A DNA stretch of 64,000 bases from Mycoemilia scoparia (GCA_027575805.1 JANBPU010000086.1:1-64000), one strand, 5' to 3'; shown: positions 1 through 10,762, counted from the stretch's first letter. Notes: a model not told the origin generated them from the letters alone. Numbers and translations: made by a program.

Positions 1-756
1 TCAGGTGCACTTACCACCACTCCATCAGGGTTTGAGGTTGAGGTAGTTACAACAGATGGATCTGTAGTTTCAAAAGCCTGTTCAATGTTTACTCCTGTCT
101 TTGGCAAGCCATATAGAGAATGTGAGGACATTGACTTCAACTTCCACTGGCCAACATTCACTGACAAAGTACCAACCTCAAGCACTTCAAAACCATCAGG
201 TGCACTTACCACCACACCATCAGGGTTTGAGGTAGAGGTAGTTACAACAGATGGATCTGTAGTTTCAAAGGCCTGTTCAATGTTTACTCCTGTGTTTGGC
301 AAGCCATATAGAGAATGTGAGGACATTGACTTCAACTTCCACTGGCCAACATTCACTGACAAAGTGCCAACCTCAAGCACTTCAAAACCATCAGGTGCAC
401 TTACCACCACTCCATCAGGGTTTGAGGTAGAGGTAGTTACAACAGATGGATCTGTAGTTTCAAAAGCCTGTTCAATGTTTACTCCATTATTTGGAAAACC
501 CTATAAAGATTGTGAGGATATTGATTCACATTTCCACTGGCCAACAAATGATAAAGATGGACCAACTCCTACCAAAACTACTAGCCTTAATACCACTCTC
601 CCATCTGATGTTAGTTTAGAAGTCTTGACTAACAACAGTGGCTCTGTTCAATCAAAGGCCTGTTCAACTGCAACTGGGCGTTTTGGCGTCAAATACAAGA
701 AATGTGAAGACTATGGTGACTATCTTTCAACCCATTTCTCATCTTCTGGTATTTAA
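1..756 (+). CDS. Tandem-repeat protein, 3' end (partial)
   Basis: The reading frame is open from the first base and ends at TAA 754-756, so this is the C-terminal part of a longer protein. It consists of 65-residue (195-nt) units: a partial unit at 1-84, full units at 85-279 and 280-474, and a diverged last unit from 475. The full units are nearly identical at the DNA level. Each unit carries two cysteines, in the contexts FGKPYRECED and SKACS, plus a Ser/Thr/Pro-rich stretch (PTSSTSKPSGALTTTPSG). Paired cysteines and Thr/Ser-rich linkers suit a secreted or cell-wall repeat protein, but no signal peptide is visible because the N-terminus lies outside the window. I do not recognise the family. 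An AATAAA-like signal follows at about 865. Confidence 0.75.
   Translation, partial: SGALTTTPSGFEVEVVTTDGSVVSKACSMFTPVFGKPYRECEDIDFNFHWPTFTDKVPTSSTSKPSGALTTTPSGFEVEVVTTDGSVVSKACSMFTPVFGKPYRECEDIDFNFHWPTFTDKVPTSSTSKPSGALTTTPSGFEVEVVTTDGSVVSKACSMFTPLFGKPYKDCEDIDSHFHWPTNDKDGPTPTKTTSLNTTLPSDVSLEVLTNNSGSVQSKACSTATGRFGVKYKKCEDYGDYLSTHFSSSGI
85..474 (+). repeat. In-frame 195-bp tandem repeat array
   Basis: Two complete copies (85-279 and 280-474), a partial upstream copy (1-84) and a diverged downstream copy (475 to about 670) are arranged head to tail in the coding frame. The first copies differ at only a few bases, which points to recent unequal crossing-over or gene conversion. The array probably continues left of the window. 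Confidence 0.9.
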
Positions 757-905
757 TTCTAGCTTAATGATGTCCCTTTTTACATAATCATACTATCATA
801 ATATTTTATATACATTAATTTTCTATTTTTCTTATACTCTTTTTGCCAAACCTTGTGGCCATTTAATAAAAACATATTGATCAATCAATGCTATATATTA
901 ACAAT

Positions 906-1449
906 TTATTCGATTTTTCCGCGCTCCTTCAGTTCTTTTACTTCTTCATCAGACAGCGACCAGAACTTATTTTTGGAATCATTTGCCCATTCTCTCAACT
1001 ATTTGATGCATGAGAACAATTAAAATTGTATGAGCGACTTTTATAATTTTTTTCAATGATCATGTTCATTGGTATTAGAAGCAGAAATAACTTAGTAGAG
1101 ATACTTACTGGGGTAAAGATATTCGGGTTTTGTTTAAATTCTTGAAAAAATACGATATATATGGTAGCAGCTATATAATATTATTGAGCAAATCAGTTGT
1201 TTTTTGTCTTTATGAGTATATCACAACCAAAGTTATTTGCTTCATTTGGAATTCTATAAATTAAATTTGTAATTTACCAGCCATTCCAGCATAGCCTAGA
1301 AGCTCTATTCTTCTCATTGTAGGTGAAGCAGGTACATTGGCTAACCGATCTACCCTCCGTCTATATCTGGCCTCTAGCCGAGGATCTGTCCACCTTTGGA
1401 TTCTTTTGAACGTATTAAAGTATGATTTTCTTTCTTCGAATTCTGGCAT
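906..1449 (-). CDS. Small conserved-looking 98-aa protein, 3 exons
   Basis: Exons (minus strand) are 1278-1449, 1109-1140 and 906-998, with introns 1141-1277 and 999-1108. The start is ATG 1447-1449 and the stop is TAA 906-908. All borders are GT-AG and the phases (1, then 0) join cleanly into a 98-residue protein starting MPEFEERKSYFNTFKRIQRW and ending EEVKELKERGKIE. It is rich in basic and aromatic residues and has no signal peptide or membrane segment. The middle exon is only 32 nt. The size and composition would suit a small mitochondrial or ribonucleoprotein component, but I do not recognise the family and this is only a guess. The gene runs convergently towards the tandem-repeat gene and shares a 338-bp upstream region with the INTS9 gene. 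Confidence 0.65.
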
Positions 1450-1787
1450 TTTAAAAAGGAGGAAGCAAAAGTATAGTTTGGATTAATATTATTGGGATAT
1501 TTTTTTGGTTAGGACAATTTTTATAGGCACCCATAATAAATTGTGGGATATTGATAGATATTTAGTTTTTTAATCAAAATGTTAACAAGATATTTGATAT
1601 TCTAGTTATTCGGGAAATAAGGGGAGAAAAGATAATTTAATAATAATGAATGGGATCTCGTCCAATTTTTACATTGTAAGTGGAACTTGACCAAATAATT
1701 GGACAGATCTGTAAATGTAAATAAAAAGAGAACTGAATAGTGAATCAATATTAATAGAAAGCATTTTGCTTTAATAACAAATACCAT
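1450..1787. promoter_or_regulatory. Divergent promoter region between the 98-aa gene and INTS9
   Basis: A 338-bp AT-rich gap lies between two divergent start codons, so it should hold both promoters. No firm TATA box or factor site can be assigned by eye. The upstream frame of the INTS9 start codon is closed by TAA/TAG at 1752-1757. Confidence 0.4.
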
Positions 1788-4617
1788 ATGTTCCTCTGCG
1801 AGTTGCCAGAAACTACATTTGTTGTGAACTGTGGCTGGGAACCTAATGACTTGGTATATACAGGTAAGCGCTGTGCTTGTATTTAGTATTTTTATTAAAC
1901 ATGCAAGATCACTTTCGCCATAAAAATAAATATAATAATCCCAATGATGACCTTTTGTTAAAACAGATAACCCTAAAGGCGATGATCCAAATGAAGATGG
2001 TGATAATATGGAAGGGCTAAATGCTATTGACTGGGGTCTTGTTGACTTTATTTTAATATCAAACTACGAAAACATGGGGCTTTTACCATGGATTAGTGAA
2101 TATACAAGTTTCCAGGGCGACATATTTGTGACAGAGCCTACAAAGTCGTATGGAAAGTAAGTGGGAACCTATAATGATTGACCAGTTTTAGCTGTTCTCC
2201 AAATAGCTAATGTTTGTTTTTGCTAATAGATGTCTTGTTGAAGAGCGTATATTATTGAGCTCTCTTTGGTCGGGACATGAGAATGCTATGCCCCAAATTC
2301 CATCAACATCCAAAGTAGGAGGGCTATCTCAGAGTCATACGGAAATCATGAAGCCGCCATATACTTTGCATGACGTCACCCAGTGTTTTGAAAAGATTAG
2401 TGATGTTAGATATAACCAGGTTATAGTAAGTACAATGATATAAACATTGTAGATATTCTTATCCAAAACAATATTATTAATTACAATCCAACCTTATAAA
2501 TTGTAGAAACCACTAATGACGGTTTCTATCCATGCTCAAAGTTCGGGCTATTGCATTGGATCAGCAAACTGGGTCGTCGACTATAAAGGAGAAAAGGTAT
2601 GAACATTTATATTTCTATACACAGATACTGATTTATTTGACAGTAGCTTGACTCATGATATTGATACTTGTATTTGCAGATTGCGTTTATATCCGCTTCA
2701 TCTTTTGCAGAACAGCTGCATCCACAGGAGTTGGACAAATCAGTTGTCAAAAATTCCAGTATAGTTGTTGTTAGTGATTTGGATACAAGGACAGATACAT
2801 CCGATACTTCAAAATCCTTTTATTGGCTAGGAAAGATTGCATCAAATATAGGTAAATTCTAGGACAATTTTAAACTTATCATATGTGGTGAAACTTCACT
2901 TGGGATCAAATGCAATGTAGACCGAAATGGTCCCATGGGGTTTGACCTAAACACAGGCCAATTTGTATGCAACTCCTGGGGACCCATTTCTGTCTCAGGT
3001 CTTGTGGGATCAAACTATATGGGAGATTATTTTTTAAGGGTTAGTCCCTCATTTGGCTGTGATTGCCCCTATAATCATTGGCGGTCACCAAAATATACCC
3101 TTCAAAAATTATTGCCCATATACACATGTATATATAACAACATTTATATTGTCTTTATAGTAAACACTGTTAAACAAAAGGCAAATACGATAGTTGTATC
3201 AAGACCCTTGGGTCTTGTTAATGATCTGCTCCAAATGACAGCGGAAATGATAAGACATAGGGCTCTAGTCAGCCCACAATACCTGTTTATTTCTCCTATT
3301 GCTAGCAAAACCATGCAGCTTGGAAATATCATGGGTGAATGGTAACTGTGCATTTACATAATCATAGCTTTCCTTATTTATTGATCCATTTACTATAAAC
3401 GGCCACGTGTAATGTTGATATACATTCTTTTTCTTGGCACTTTGTTTCTGAACAGGCTGAACAGATCGAAACAAGATGCGCTTTATATTCCCGAATATCC
3501 TTTTATCGAACGAGAATTGCGACTAGATAACAGTCTGAGATACCTTAAATCAGTAGCTGACCTTTCGATTACGCCATTGTCTCCAGAGCCATGTGTAGCA
3601 TTTGTCAGCCCCAACGACGGACAATCACTAAAGCATTTGATCCGTTTGTGGGGAAGTAATAGCCATAATAGCATCATTTTTCATGGTAGGTATAGTATGC
3701 TTAAAAGTTGAGGGACGATATATTTTCTGTAATATCTGGAAGTTGAGCTAACTTTTTTGGATTTTTTCGTGGGGGATTTTAGATGTCAATGAGGGGCAAG
3801 CGCTGATGAATTCACTTGATATCCCCAATAACTTGACGCTGCAGCCAAACGAAATTGATCAAAGACTGGATAGAAATGATGTTTTGCGTCTTATTGAGCA
3901 ATGTGATAATTTATCACACCTTTTGGCGCCTGTTGTGGTTTGTCCATTTTTGAGACAAAGTCAGCGGTTGCCTCAGGGGTGTGTCTTGCACGAATATTCT
4001 CACCTCAGTTCCTTGACTCTAAACATCAATTCGGACACCCACTATAGCGTCCTAATAAAGGGAAAGGTGGGTCTGGCTTTATTTATTTTTATTGATCATT
4101 GCCTGCACGTATGTGCTAATAATGTATTGAACTTTTGTGGTTTAGAGTGTTGTTGATTCAGTTAATCTAAGGCTGAACCAAAAAATTCCAATCCAAGGAA
4201 CTATAAGGTATCAAGGAAGTCATATGTTGCTTGAAACGAGCGAGACAAAGACATCAGGAAAGATTGTGCCAGGTACGCAAGGACCTTGCAAGGAGTTGAA
4301 GATTGATCCGGATACATTGGTAAAGCTGATAAAAGAGGCAAGTAAAAACCATTTGATACAACATAATTTATACATCAATCTGTATTATGATATTGCGAAG
4401 CTAATGTGAACGTTTCAATCATCTTTTTAAGGCTGGGGCAAGTGTCCAAATAGTGCCTTCTGCATCAGGAGACCCAAATAAGCAAATCATCAAAGCGGCA
4501 TTTGATGAAGGGAGAGTTGATGTGCTTGTAAGGAGTGATAGCGATCAGATCAGTATTACGAGCTCATCTATCTCTGTCCAAAAGCGCATAAGCAAGATCA
4601 TCTCAAACATCAGTTAG
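1788..4617 (+). CDS. INTS9: Integrator complex subunit 9 (INTS9/RC-74) homologue
   Basis: Ten exons: 1788-1863, 1967-2156, 2230-2425, 2507-2596, 2680-2851, 3161-3341, 3456-3685, 3783-4066, 4146-4337 and 4432-4617. All phases agree and give 598 aa (human INTS9 has 658). The order of recognisable blocks follows INTS9: VDFILISNY and IFVTEPTKSYGK in the metallo-beta-lactamase part, SGYCIGSANWVVDYKGEK, LFISPIASKTMQLGNIMGEW, then the beta-CASP part (VAFVSPNDGQSLKHLIRLWG, LLAPVVVCPF) and a small C-terminal domain. The HxHxDH zinc site of active nucleases is absent, as in INTS9, the inactive partner of the INTS11 endonuclease in snRNA 3'-end processing and transcription attenuation. The alternative, CPSF2/Cft2, fits less well. 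Intron 9 appears to be GC-AG. Intron 5 carries repeat copies of families B and A. The N-terminus is about 15 residues shorter than in animals, so an upstream exon could be missing. Confidence 0.85.
2882..3120. mobile_element. Family B element (2882-3016) abutting family A element (3019-3120) in INTS9 intron 5
   Basis: The B part starts GTGGTGAAACTTCAC and holds the family words GGTCCCAT, CAACTCCTGGGGACCCATTT and GTCTCAGG. The A part starts ATGGGAGATTATTTTTTAAG and ends ACCCTTCAAAAATTATTGCC. The inner A word CTGTGATTGCCCCTATAATC is present. The pair fills most of the unusually long 309-bp intron. Confidence 0.7.
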
Positions 4618-5048
4618 GAATTCATCCCATTGCATCTTTTTTCAAGCCACCATATTCGCGGACATGATTGAGCTTCATTCATTATTATGTGGATCAGCTC
4701 CTCAGAGCAATGACCTACAAAATGCCACAAAATTTAGTCTATTTTGAAACACGCTCAGATCAGATACTCGCACGCGGAGTTTCAAATTATCTTTATGGCC
4801 GTTTCTTACTGTTTATGTTGAATGCTGGCAAATAAAACCTTAATAGCTTTCTAAATAATTCAACTGAATGTATTGTAAATGCTGTTGTTTTTCTAATGCA
4901 CCTAGGAGATTGACTTCTGTTTTAATAAACATACATTTTGGGAATGAGCAATATACTTTGGTTGTGATCAATAAAGGAGCTGGATTACTACATATAATGA
5001 AAAGGGGGAAGTAGTATTCTTGACCGTATCTTAAAAGCTATATAGTAT
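4618..5048. other. Convergent 3' flank, INTS9 and SYLF gene
   Basis: No gene is seen in this 431-bp stretch between two stop codons on opposite strands. It holds several AATAAA-type signals on the + strand (about 4832, 4924 and 4971), suitable for INTS9 polyadenylation. Confidence 0.5.
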
Positions 5049-6265
5049 TTATGTGCAACGTTCGATCAAGACCTGCTGCAAGGCATTCCAGGCGGGAATG
5101 TCGTCGCTAGGGCGAATTTCACCGGTGAGGACGGCTTGGGCTGGCGCATTCTGGCCATAGAATTCGTAGTTAACGTCCTTGCGCTGCATGATTCCTGATC
5201 CCTCAATAGAAATACCAGCAAACAGGCCCTTGCTACGGGAATACGAGTATACAGCAGCAACAGCATTTGAGCCAACATTTGCTGAGAGCTCTCCGCTACG
5301 ACCGAGAGGGCCGGCGGCAACTATACAGATCAAATACGGGCGATATTTTTGTATCTGGTTGTAAATATTCCATAACAATGGCATTGAGAAAAGATGAAAT
5401 GGGTATTGAGATATGCTTACCAGAAACATTAGAGCCAAGGGTAAGGCTACCGGTTGAATAGAACGACCTAACAGCCTCATCGGTATTGAGGATCATAACT
5501 ACGTTGGTCAGCTGAGCACCGATTTGGCCACCAATACCAGCACCAGCAAGGCCAATGGCGGAAGGCCCTGACCAGCCTATATTATTTTTATTGCATGCCA
5601 ACCAATTGATTGCAGAAAATTCTCAGTATATGTCCTTGATGCGCCACAAAAGAATGACGCCTTGGCGTTCAATGCGCCAAGGGAGATACTGCCGCAACTA
5701 GGACCACTTACTTCCATCTGGGAGGCGGGCAACAACAACACCGCTTCCAATACGACCACTCCAGATAAATCCGGCCTTAACAATGTTCATAACAGCAATA
5801 CCCCTGCAGTGCTTCAAAACGTCCTTGGGGATAACATCGCCAAGGTCACCAAGTCTTGGTGGAACTACAATATGCGATTGTGTTTAATATTATGTGGTTA
5901 GCCTTCCATGTGGTAGATACACAGCATGGCGATGATCACGGTGGCTTAAAATGCATAGGCCTGCCGCTATTGTCGTAGCTTAGTATCTGCATTTACTTAC
6001 CAACAAATGATTGAAGGGTGTTTGCTGCGCGCGAGCATTCATTCTCCAAATTGAACATATTGTCCTTGCCGACGCCTTGCAAACTACGAACGCCAGAATT
6101 GAAGGTGTTCTTTACATCGTCAAAGAAGCCGCCGCCAAACGCATTGCCACTGCCGCTGCTACTTGCTCCTCCAGTAGCACCTGGATTGGCATAGTTTGGC
6201 TCGTATGAATTTGTGGCGTAGGGGTCGTTGGTGTTCATGCCTGTGTTGACATTAAAGTTGCTCAT
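5049..6265 (-). CDS. Ysc84/SH3YL1-type SYLF-domain lipid-binding protein
   Basis: Four exons (minus strand): 6001-6265, 5712-5864, 5421-5576 and 5049-5320, giving 281 aa with consistent GT-AG phases. The first 60 residues are Asn/Gly/Ser-rich and probably disordered. The SYLF domain follows: DVLKHCRGIAVMNIVKAGF, GSGVVVARLPDGSWSGPSAI, GLAGAGIGGQIGAQLTNVV, GSLTLGSNVS, AAGPLGRSGELSANVGSNA, VYSYSRSKGLFAGISIEGSG and the YEFYG block near the end. The family binds phosphoinositides, and in yeast Ysc84 binds actin and acts in endocytosis. No SH3 domain follows the SYLF domain here, unlike yeast Ysc84, so this is the SYLF-only form. The start was chosen as the first Met giving a clean exon; an upstream in-frame extension is low-complexity UTR. 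Confidence 0.85.
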
Positions 6266-6855
6266 TTTGTGTGAAATTAGGTGTGTCAAAAATGTATATA
6301 TATATAAGCTAGGTTGTAGAAAATGATATAAAAGATAAATTGTAAAAGAAAGTTCGGAGTAGCTGGGGATGGATGAGGTGATGGAGGTGTGGCTGATATG
6401 TGTGTGGGGGAGAATAAACATTCAGAAAATAACCAAACAACGCACACACATCATAAAATGATCAACGTAAACTTGGCGGAAGATTTTTGGGTTAGGGAAT
6501 GTGTCTGGTGGTTTCATCAGCAGATGCCAAGATTACAAAATTCATTGCCTGGAGTGTGCAATTATCCAAAGAGGTCGTATTAATCAATACGTCGAGCATG
6601 ACGGAATAGACAGTGCTACTGCTGTCATTACATTACCGTGCAAAGACACAATGAAGCCTTTCCATCCATCATTGCGATGTCATGCTCCCTCCCCTAACTT
6701 TAAAAGACAGCCAGGACCATGTGAGCAGGAAAGAAGGGAACATTCCAATTCTCTTCTTTTTTCTCTATACATCACATACCAGTCTTGGCTTGGATAATCT
6801 CTATCTGTACACCTACTCTCCTTTGTTAGCACTATTCCAGCCCAATTTGTCCACC
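6266..6855. promoter_or_regulatory. Divergent promoter gap, SYLF gene and Gag-like gene
   Basis: 590 bp separate the divergent starts. It contains TA-rich runs near 6296-6308 and no convincing exon. ORFs read through it on both strands but have no recognisable content. Confidence 0.4.
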
Positions 6856-7749
6856 ATGGTTCAGATGCTTCAAGTCTCTCCCAACATAAACTGTGACATG
6901 AGCATACTTCCGCCCAAGTTTGGGGACAACGGAAACCCGTGGGAATGGATAGAGCGTGCACAGATGTATTATGAAGCAGCAAGCGATCTAAGCCCCACTA
7001 AGTGTCTCTATTCCTTGTGCCTAAGACTTGAGGGAGGGCCATTCGCCTGGTTTATAAATAAAAAGAAATCCAATGACAACATGATCCCCTGGGATAACTT
7101 TACTGCTTTCGAAACAGACTTCAGAAAGTTTTTCTGTATAGAATCTGACTTGGTTTTAGCAGAAATGGAGTTGGAAGCACTGCGCCATCAGCGCTCTCTT
7201 GATGATTACATAAACAAGTTCCTTAAACTGACACTGAGGATATCCGATATGAGCGACCCTGAGAAAAGAAGGCGGTTTGTAGCAGGATTGAAGCCTAGAG
7301 TAAAAGACGGATTGGTGGGTGGAAGCTGTGTGACCTTTGAAGATGCTGTTATAAAAGCCAGACTAGTTGATAAAATGAACACTGCAACAAATTGGAGAAC
7401 TAAATCTCAAAAAAAGAAAAAAAATGCATCCAAGTCGGCTAAACAAATCTCCCAAAATGCTGATGTCCAGACTCTTGTGAAACAGCAGGAGCATGCTGGC
7501 ACTATAAATAGTGATGCCATGGCCAATTCACATTCATTACAGCTTCTACCAAGCACTATTATCTCAGCACCATATAAGAGGCATAATCGCCAAAGCAAGG
7601 AGTATACAAGGCAGACATCCCTTACCACCGGCCCGTGTCATTGCCACATACCGTCTGTTTTCCAGCAAGTTGATCGAAATAGATCCTATTCCAACTGTAA
7701 TAAGCATGGGGTTGTCGCCAATGATTGCCACTCTAAGCCTAGGAAATAA
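6856..7749 (+). CDS. Stand-alone Gag-like protein (retrotransposon-gag domain)
   Basis: Intronless 297-aa ORF. The start at 6856 was chosen because it sits in CCACCATGG and begins the conserved part; the frame is open 174 nt further upstream. The N-terminal two-thirds resembles LTR-retrotransposon capsid (PF03732-like), with spaced aromatic positions: PPKFGDNGNPWEWIERA, GGPFAWFI, FETDFRKFF, LEALRHQRSLDDYINKFLKL, RRRFVAGLKPRVKDGL. A Lys-rich linker follows, then a C-terminal remnant of a CCHC knuckle (SNCNKHGVVANDC) in which the first Cys and the His are replaced. No protease, reverse transcriptase, integrase or LTR is visible nearby. It could be a domesticated gag gene or a decayed element whose gag alone remains open. 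Confidence 0.7.
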   Translation: MVQMLQVSPNINCDMSILPPKFGDNGNPWEWIERAQMYYEAASDLSPTKCLYSLCLRLEGGPFAWFINKKKSNDNMIPWDNFTAFETDFRKFFCIESDLVLAEMELEALRHQRSLDDYINKFLKLTLRISDMSDPEKRRRFVAGLKPRVKDGLVGGSCVTFEDAVIKARLVDKMNTATNWRTKSQKKKKNASKSAKQISQNADVQTLVKQQEHAGTINSDAMANSHSLQLLPSTIISAPYKRHNRQSKEYTRQTSLTTGPCHCHIPSVFQQVDRNRSYSNCNKHGVVANDCHSKPRK

Positions 7750-8161
7750 TCAATTTATCATTCTGATTATTCAAAGCATCCTGATAATAATAGTGTAATT
7801 CTACTTTAAACCAGACGAATAATCGATTAGTATAAAAATTTATCAATAGCGTCGGTTATATCATAAACCACTTTGACAAATATAGAAACCACCACTCACA
7901 GTAAGGTTAGAACCTTGGCATTTATGAAAAGCTATGAAAGAAGATTTCCTGTTGAGTGTCATTTAAATGAATGTCATTTTATTGTTTACCTCGCTTTTGC
8001 AAAATCCATTCGTACAATACCCATAACACACATATCGTTGACCATTTAGCATTATAGCCATTTTAATTCATTTGTTTTATTTTCAAATAAAACTGTCATT
8101 ATAATTGTATTTAAAACGATTAAGCATAATTGGTCTACTATTTGTAGCCTATTGAATCTAA
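7750..8161. other. Intergenic gap upstream of Sad1/USP39 gene
   Basis: 412 bp, AT-rich. I see no exon, tandem repeat or copy of the dispersed families. It should contain the 3' end of the Gag-like transcript and the promoter of the next gene. Confidence 0.4.
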
Positions 8162-10007
8162 ATGGCCAATGATATAAATACCAACAAAAGAAAACGCGCC
8201 AATATAGCCGTGGAAAGAGTTCAAGCAGAATACAATGAAGAAATTGAGCCCATTAAGACAAATAGGAAGATAACAACAGTTGAAGATATCCCCGATGAAA
8301 AGCAAAACAATGAAAGTGCACATGCTGGTATAAACAGCGTCAATGGGAGTGCCGAAATGGATGACAATGATGAGGAGGATATGGACCACGAATCAGGGAA
8401 CTATCAGGAGCCGGACCATGAGGTGATCCAGGATTTGTACCTTGATTCGGTTAACCGTTCTGTCCTTGACTTTGATTTCGAAAAGTTATGCTCGGTCTCC
8501 CTATCAAACCAAAATGTATATTCATGCTTGGTCTGTGGAAAATACTATCAAGGTCGAGGAAAGAGTACACATGCTTACTTCCATAGTATCAATGACGATC
8601 ACCATGTTTTTATAAATTTGAAGACATTGAAGGTGAGATATGGCCATAATAGTATAGCGCATCCAAAGTCTCACAGAATTGCTGACAAAACATGCGCAAA
8701 TATAGGTATATATTCTTCCGGATCAATATGAAGTCGTGGACTCATCTCTGAATGATATCAAGGCTATCATTAACCCAACGTATACCAAGGACCAGGTATC
8801 TCGACTGGAAAAGCACCTAATCGAGTCTCATGACCTATCAAAAAAGAAATATTTGCCAGGCTTTGTTGGTCTAAATAATTTGAAGGCCAATGACTACATG
8901 AATGTTGTCATCCAGGCCCTGAGCCACATAAAACCAATCAGAGACAAGCTCTTGCTCTTGTCATCGCCAGAAAAGCACACCCAACTGATCCAACGTCTTT
9001 CACTTCTGGTACGAAAGATGTGGTTCCCCCATGCCTTCAAGGGACATGTAAGTCCCCACGAATTTGTCCAGGAAGTCGTCAACAGGTCAGACCGCAGATT
9101 CCGCATAGACTTTCAGGGTGACTCCTTTGAGTTTTTGACCTGGCTGTTAAATACGCTACATGTTGATCTTGGTGGAACAAAGAAGAGAAACAGCAGTATA
9201 ATCTATAAGGCACTCCAGGGCGAGGTCAGTGTCAAAACACAGGACATCAACCTTATAAAGACCCGAGCTTCAAAGGACGAGCCCATAGAAATTGACGAAA
9301 CCAAAGAAACCAAGGAAGCTAGGGTGCCATTTTTAACTCTTTCTTTGGAGCTTCCACCTACGCCACTTTTCCATGACGAAAAGGACAACATAATTCCCCA
9401 GGTGGCGCTTGCTACACTTTTGAAGCGATATGATGGAACCACCACTGTTGAGTGGCGAAACGAAGCAAAGCGGTACCAAGTACTCCAGCTCCCAAAATAT
9501 GTAATACTGCATATGAAGAGGTTCAAAAATAACAACTTTACAATAGAAAAAAACCCGACGATCGTTAACTTCCCTATCCGCAATGTAGCATTGGGTGATC
9601 TGATTCCCGATGAAGAGCTGAAAAGGATTAAACACCCGGCAAAATACAACTTGCTAGTCAATGTATCACACGAAGGAAAACCCCCAGTGTATAAGCCGAC
9701 TGCTGTGGAACAAAACCGCAGAAATGATACTGTCAATTCTTTGAAAGCAAGAAATACAGGATCACATGTCGGCGGCACTGCCTCTATTGTCCCAGCGTCT
9801 GCACCATTAGCATCAAAATCCAAAGCCTCTCAAGGACAAGAAGCCAGTGGAACATACCAGGTCCATGTTAGGCATCGAGGTACAGACCAATGGTACCGAA
9901 TTCAAGACCTTCTTGTCGACCCTATTATGCCACAGATGATATTCTTGTCAGAATCCTATATTCAAATCTGGGAAAGAGAAAAGGGCGATGTCACCAGTAG
10001 CCGATAA
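8162..10007 (+). CDS. SAD1: Sad1/USP39 pre-mRNA splicing factor (inactive ubiquitin protease fold)
   Basis: Two exons, 8162-8632 and 8706-10007 (73-bp GT-AG intron), 590 aa (human USP39 565, yeast Sad1 448). An acidic, lysine-rich N-terminus precedes the ZnF-UBP domain (VYSCLVCGKYYQGRGKSTHA, then DDHHVFINLKTLKVYILPDQ across the splice). The USP fold follows: PGFVGLNNLKANDYMNVVIQ, LTLSLELPPTPLF, LPKYVILHMKRFKNNNFTIE, and the end motif YQVHVRHRGTDQWYRIQDLL. The catalytic cysteine position reads Asn-Asp-Tyr-Met, so it is inactive as in all Sad1/USP39 proteins, which act in U4/U6.U5 tri-snRNP assembly. A Ser/Ala-rich insert of about 50 residues lies shortly before the last motif. Confidence 0.92.
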
Positions 10008-10325
10008 TTTGTAGCCTAAACCATATTTTGGTGGCTTTTAAGGCTGAAACTTGATTGAAATCGCCTTCACGATGAGTTGTTGGCAAACAGTCCCTCTTTC
10101 TCTCTCTCTCATTTTCTTGGGGATCAACAAGAGACAATTAAAGTAGATTGTTTAGAATCATAATAAAACTTCTGCCAACAATATATACACGAACATATAT
10201 ATATATATATAATCTTTTAATGCATATATTGTCTAACATCGGTGTTAATGAGCAATACAGTGAGATCAAAATTTTGACTCACATCGATTTAAGTATTTAT
10301 TCTCTTGAGGCAAATTGTGCGATAA

Positions 10326-10762
10326 TCACATTTTATTGGGATCTTTGGTATCGTCCACATCATATAACAATAATTGCATTACAATGTGTAGACACAAAAG
10401 ACAAGAGCAGAAATAGTAACTCTGCCAAAAAGACAGTAAAGTATTGATTGCTGCGTTGGTAATGACGATGTCGATGGGATGTGTTTCATTAAGACCACAG
10501 TAACTGTTCATCTGTACAAAAAACGACCAGAATTAAACTGCGGGAATGTATAATGACATGAGAGCTACGACTATAGCTTTCTTTTTGCGATAAATTGCAC
10601 ATGTGGATCCCTGTCCGTTTACCTTCCTGCCTCTCACCCATTCTTTTTTGTACTCAGAAACATAGATTGGACAAAACATAATTGCAGAAACTAAAGCAAT
10701 TGCCGAAAAATCGCAGTAGTCTTTACATTCATAGGCAGTAGAGGGAAGTGGGCCATTATGTT
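10326..10762 (-). CDS. Possible small membrane-protein gene, partial model
   Basis: Two likely exons on the minus strand: 10623-10762 (acceptor TTAG, donor GTAAAC) and 10326-10511 (acceptor TGTACAG). They join in phase 0. The first encodes CKDYCDFSAIALVSAIMFCP followed by IYVSEYKKEWVRGRK, a clear hydrophobic segment then a basic stretch. The second begins MNSYCGLNETHPIDIVITNA. I could not find the first exon and start codon, and the C-terminal part after LLSFW is less protein-like, so a further splice is possible. No family recognised. The gene would run towards the Sad1 gene and away from the OPT transporter. Confidence 0.3.

Noticed and set aside
9203..9823. 206-codon minus-strand ORF
   Set aside because: It lies entirely opposite the USP39/Sad1 catalytic fold, which has clear homology on the + strand.
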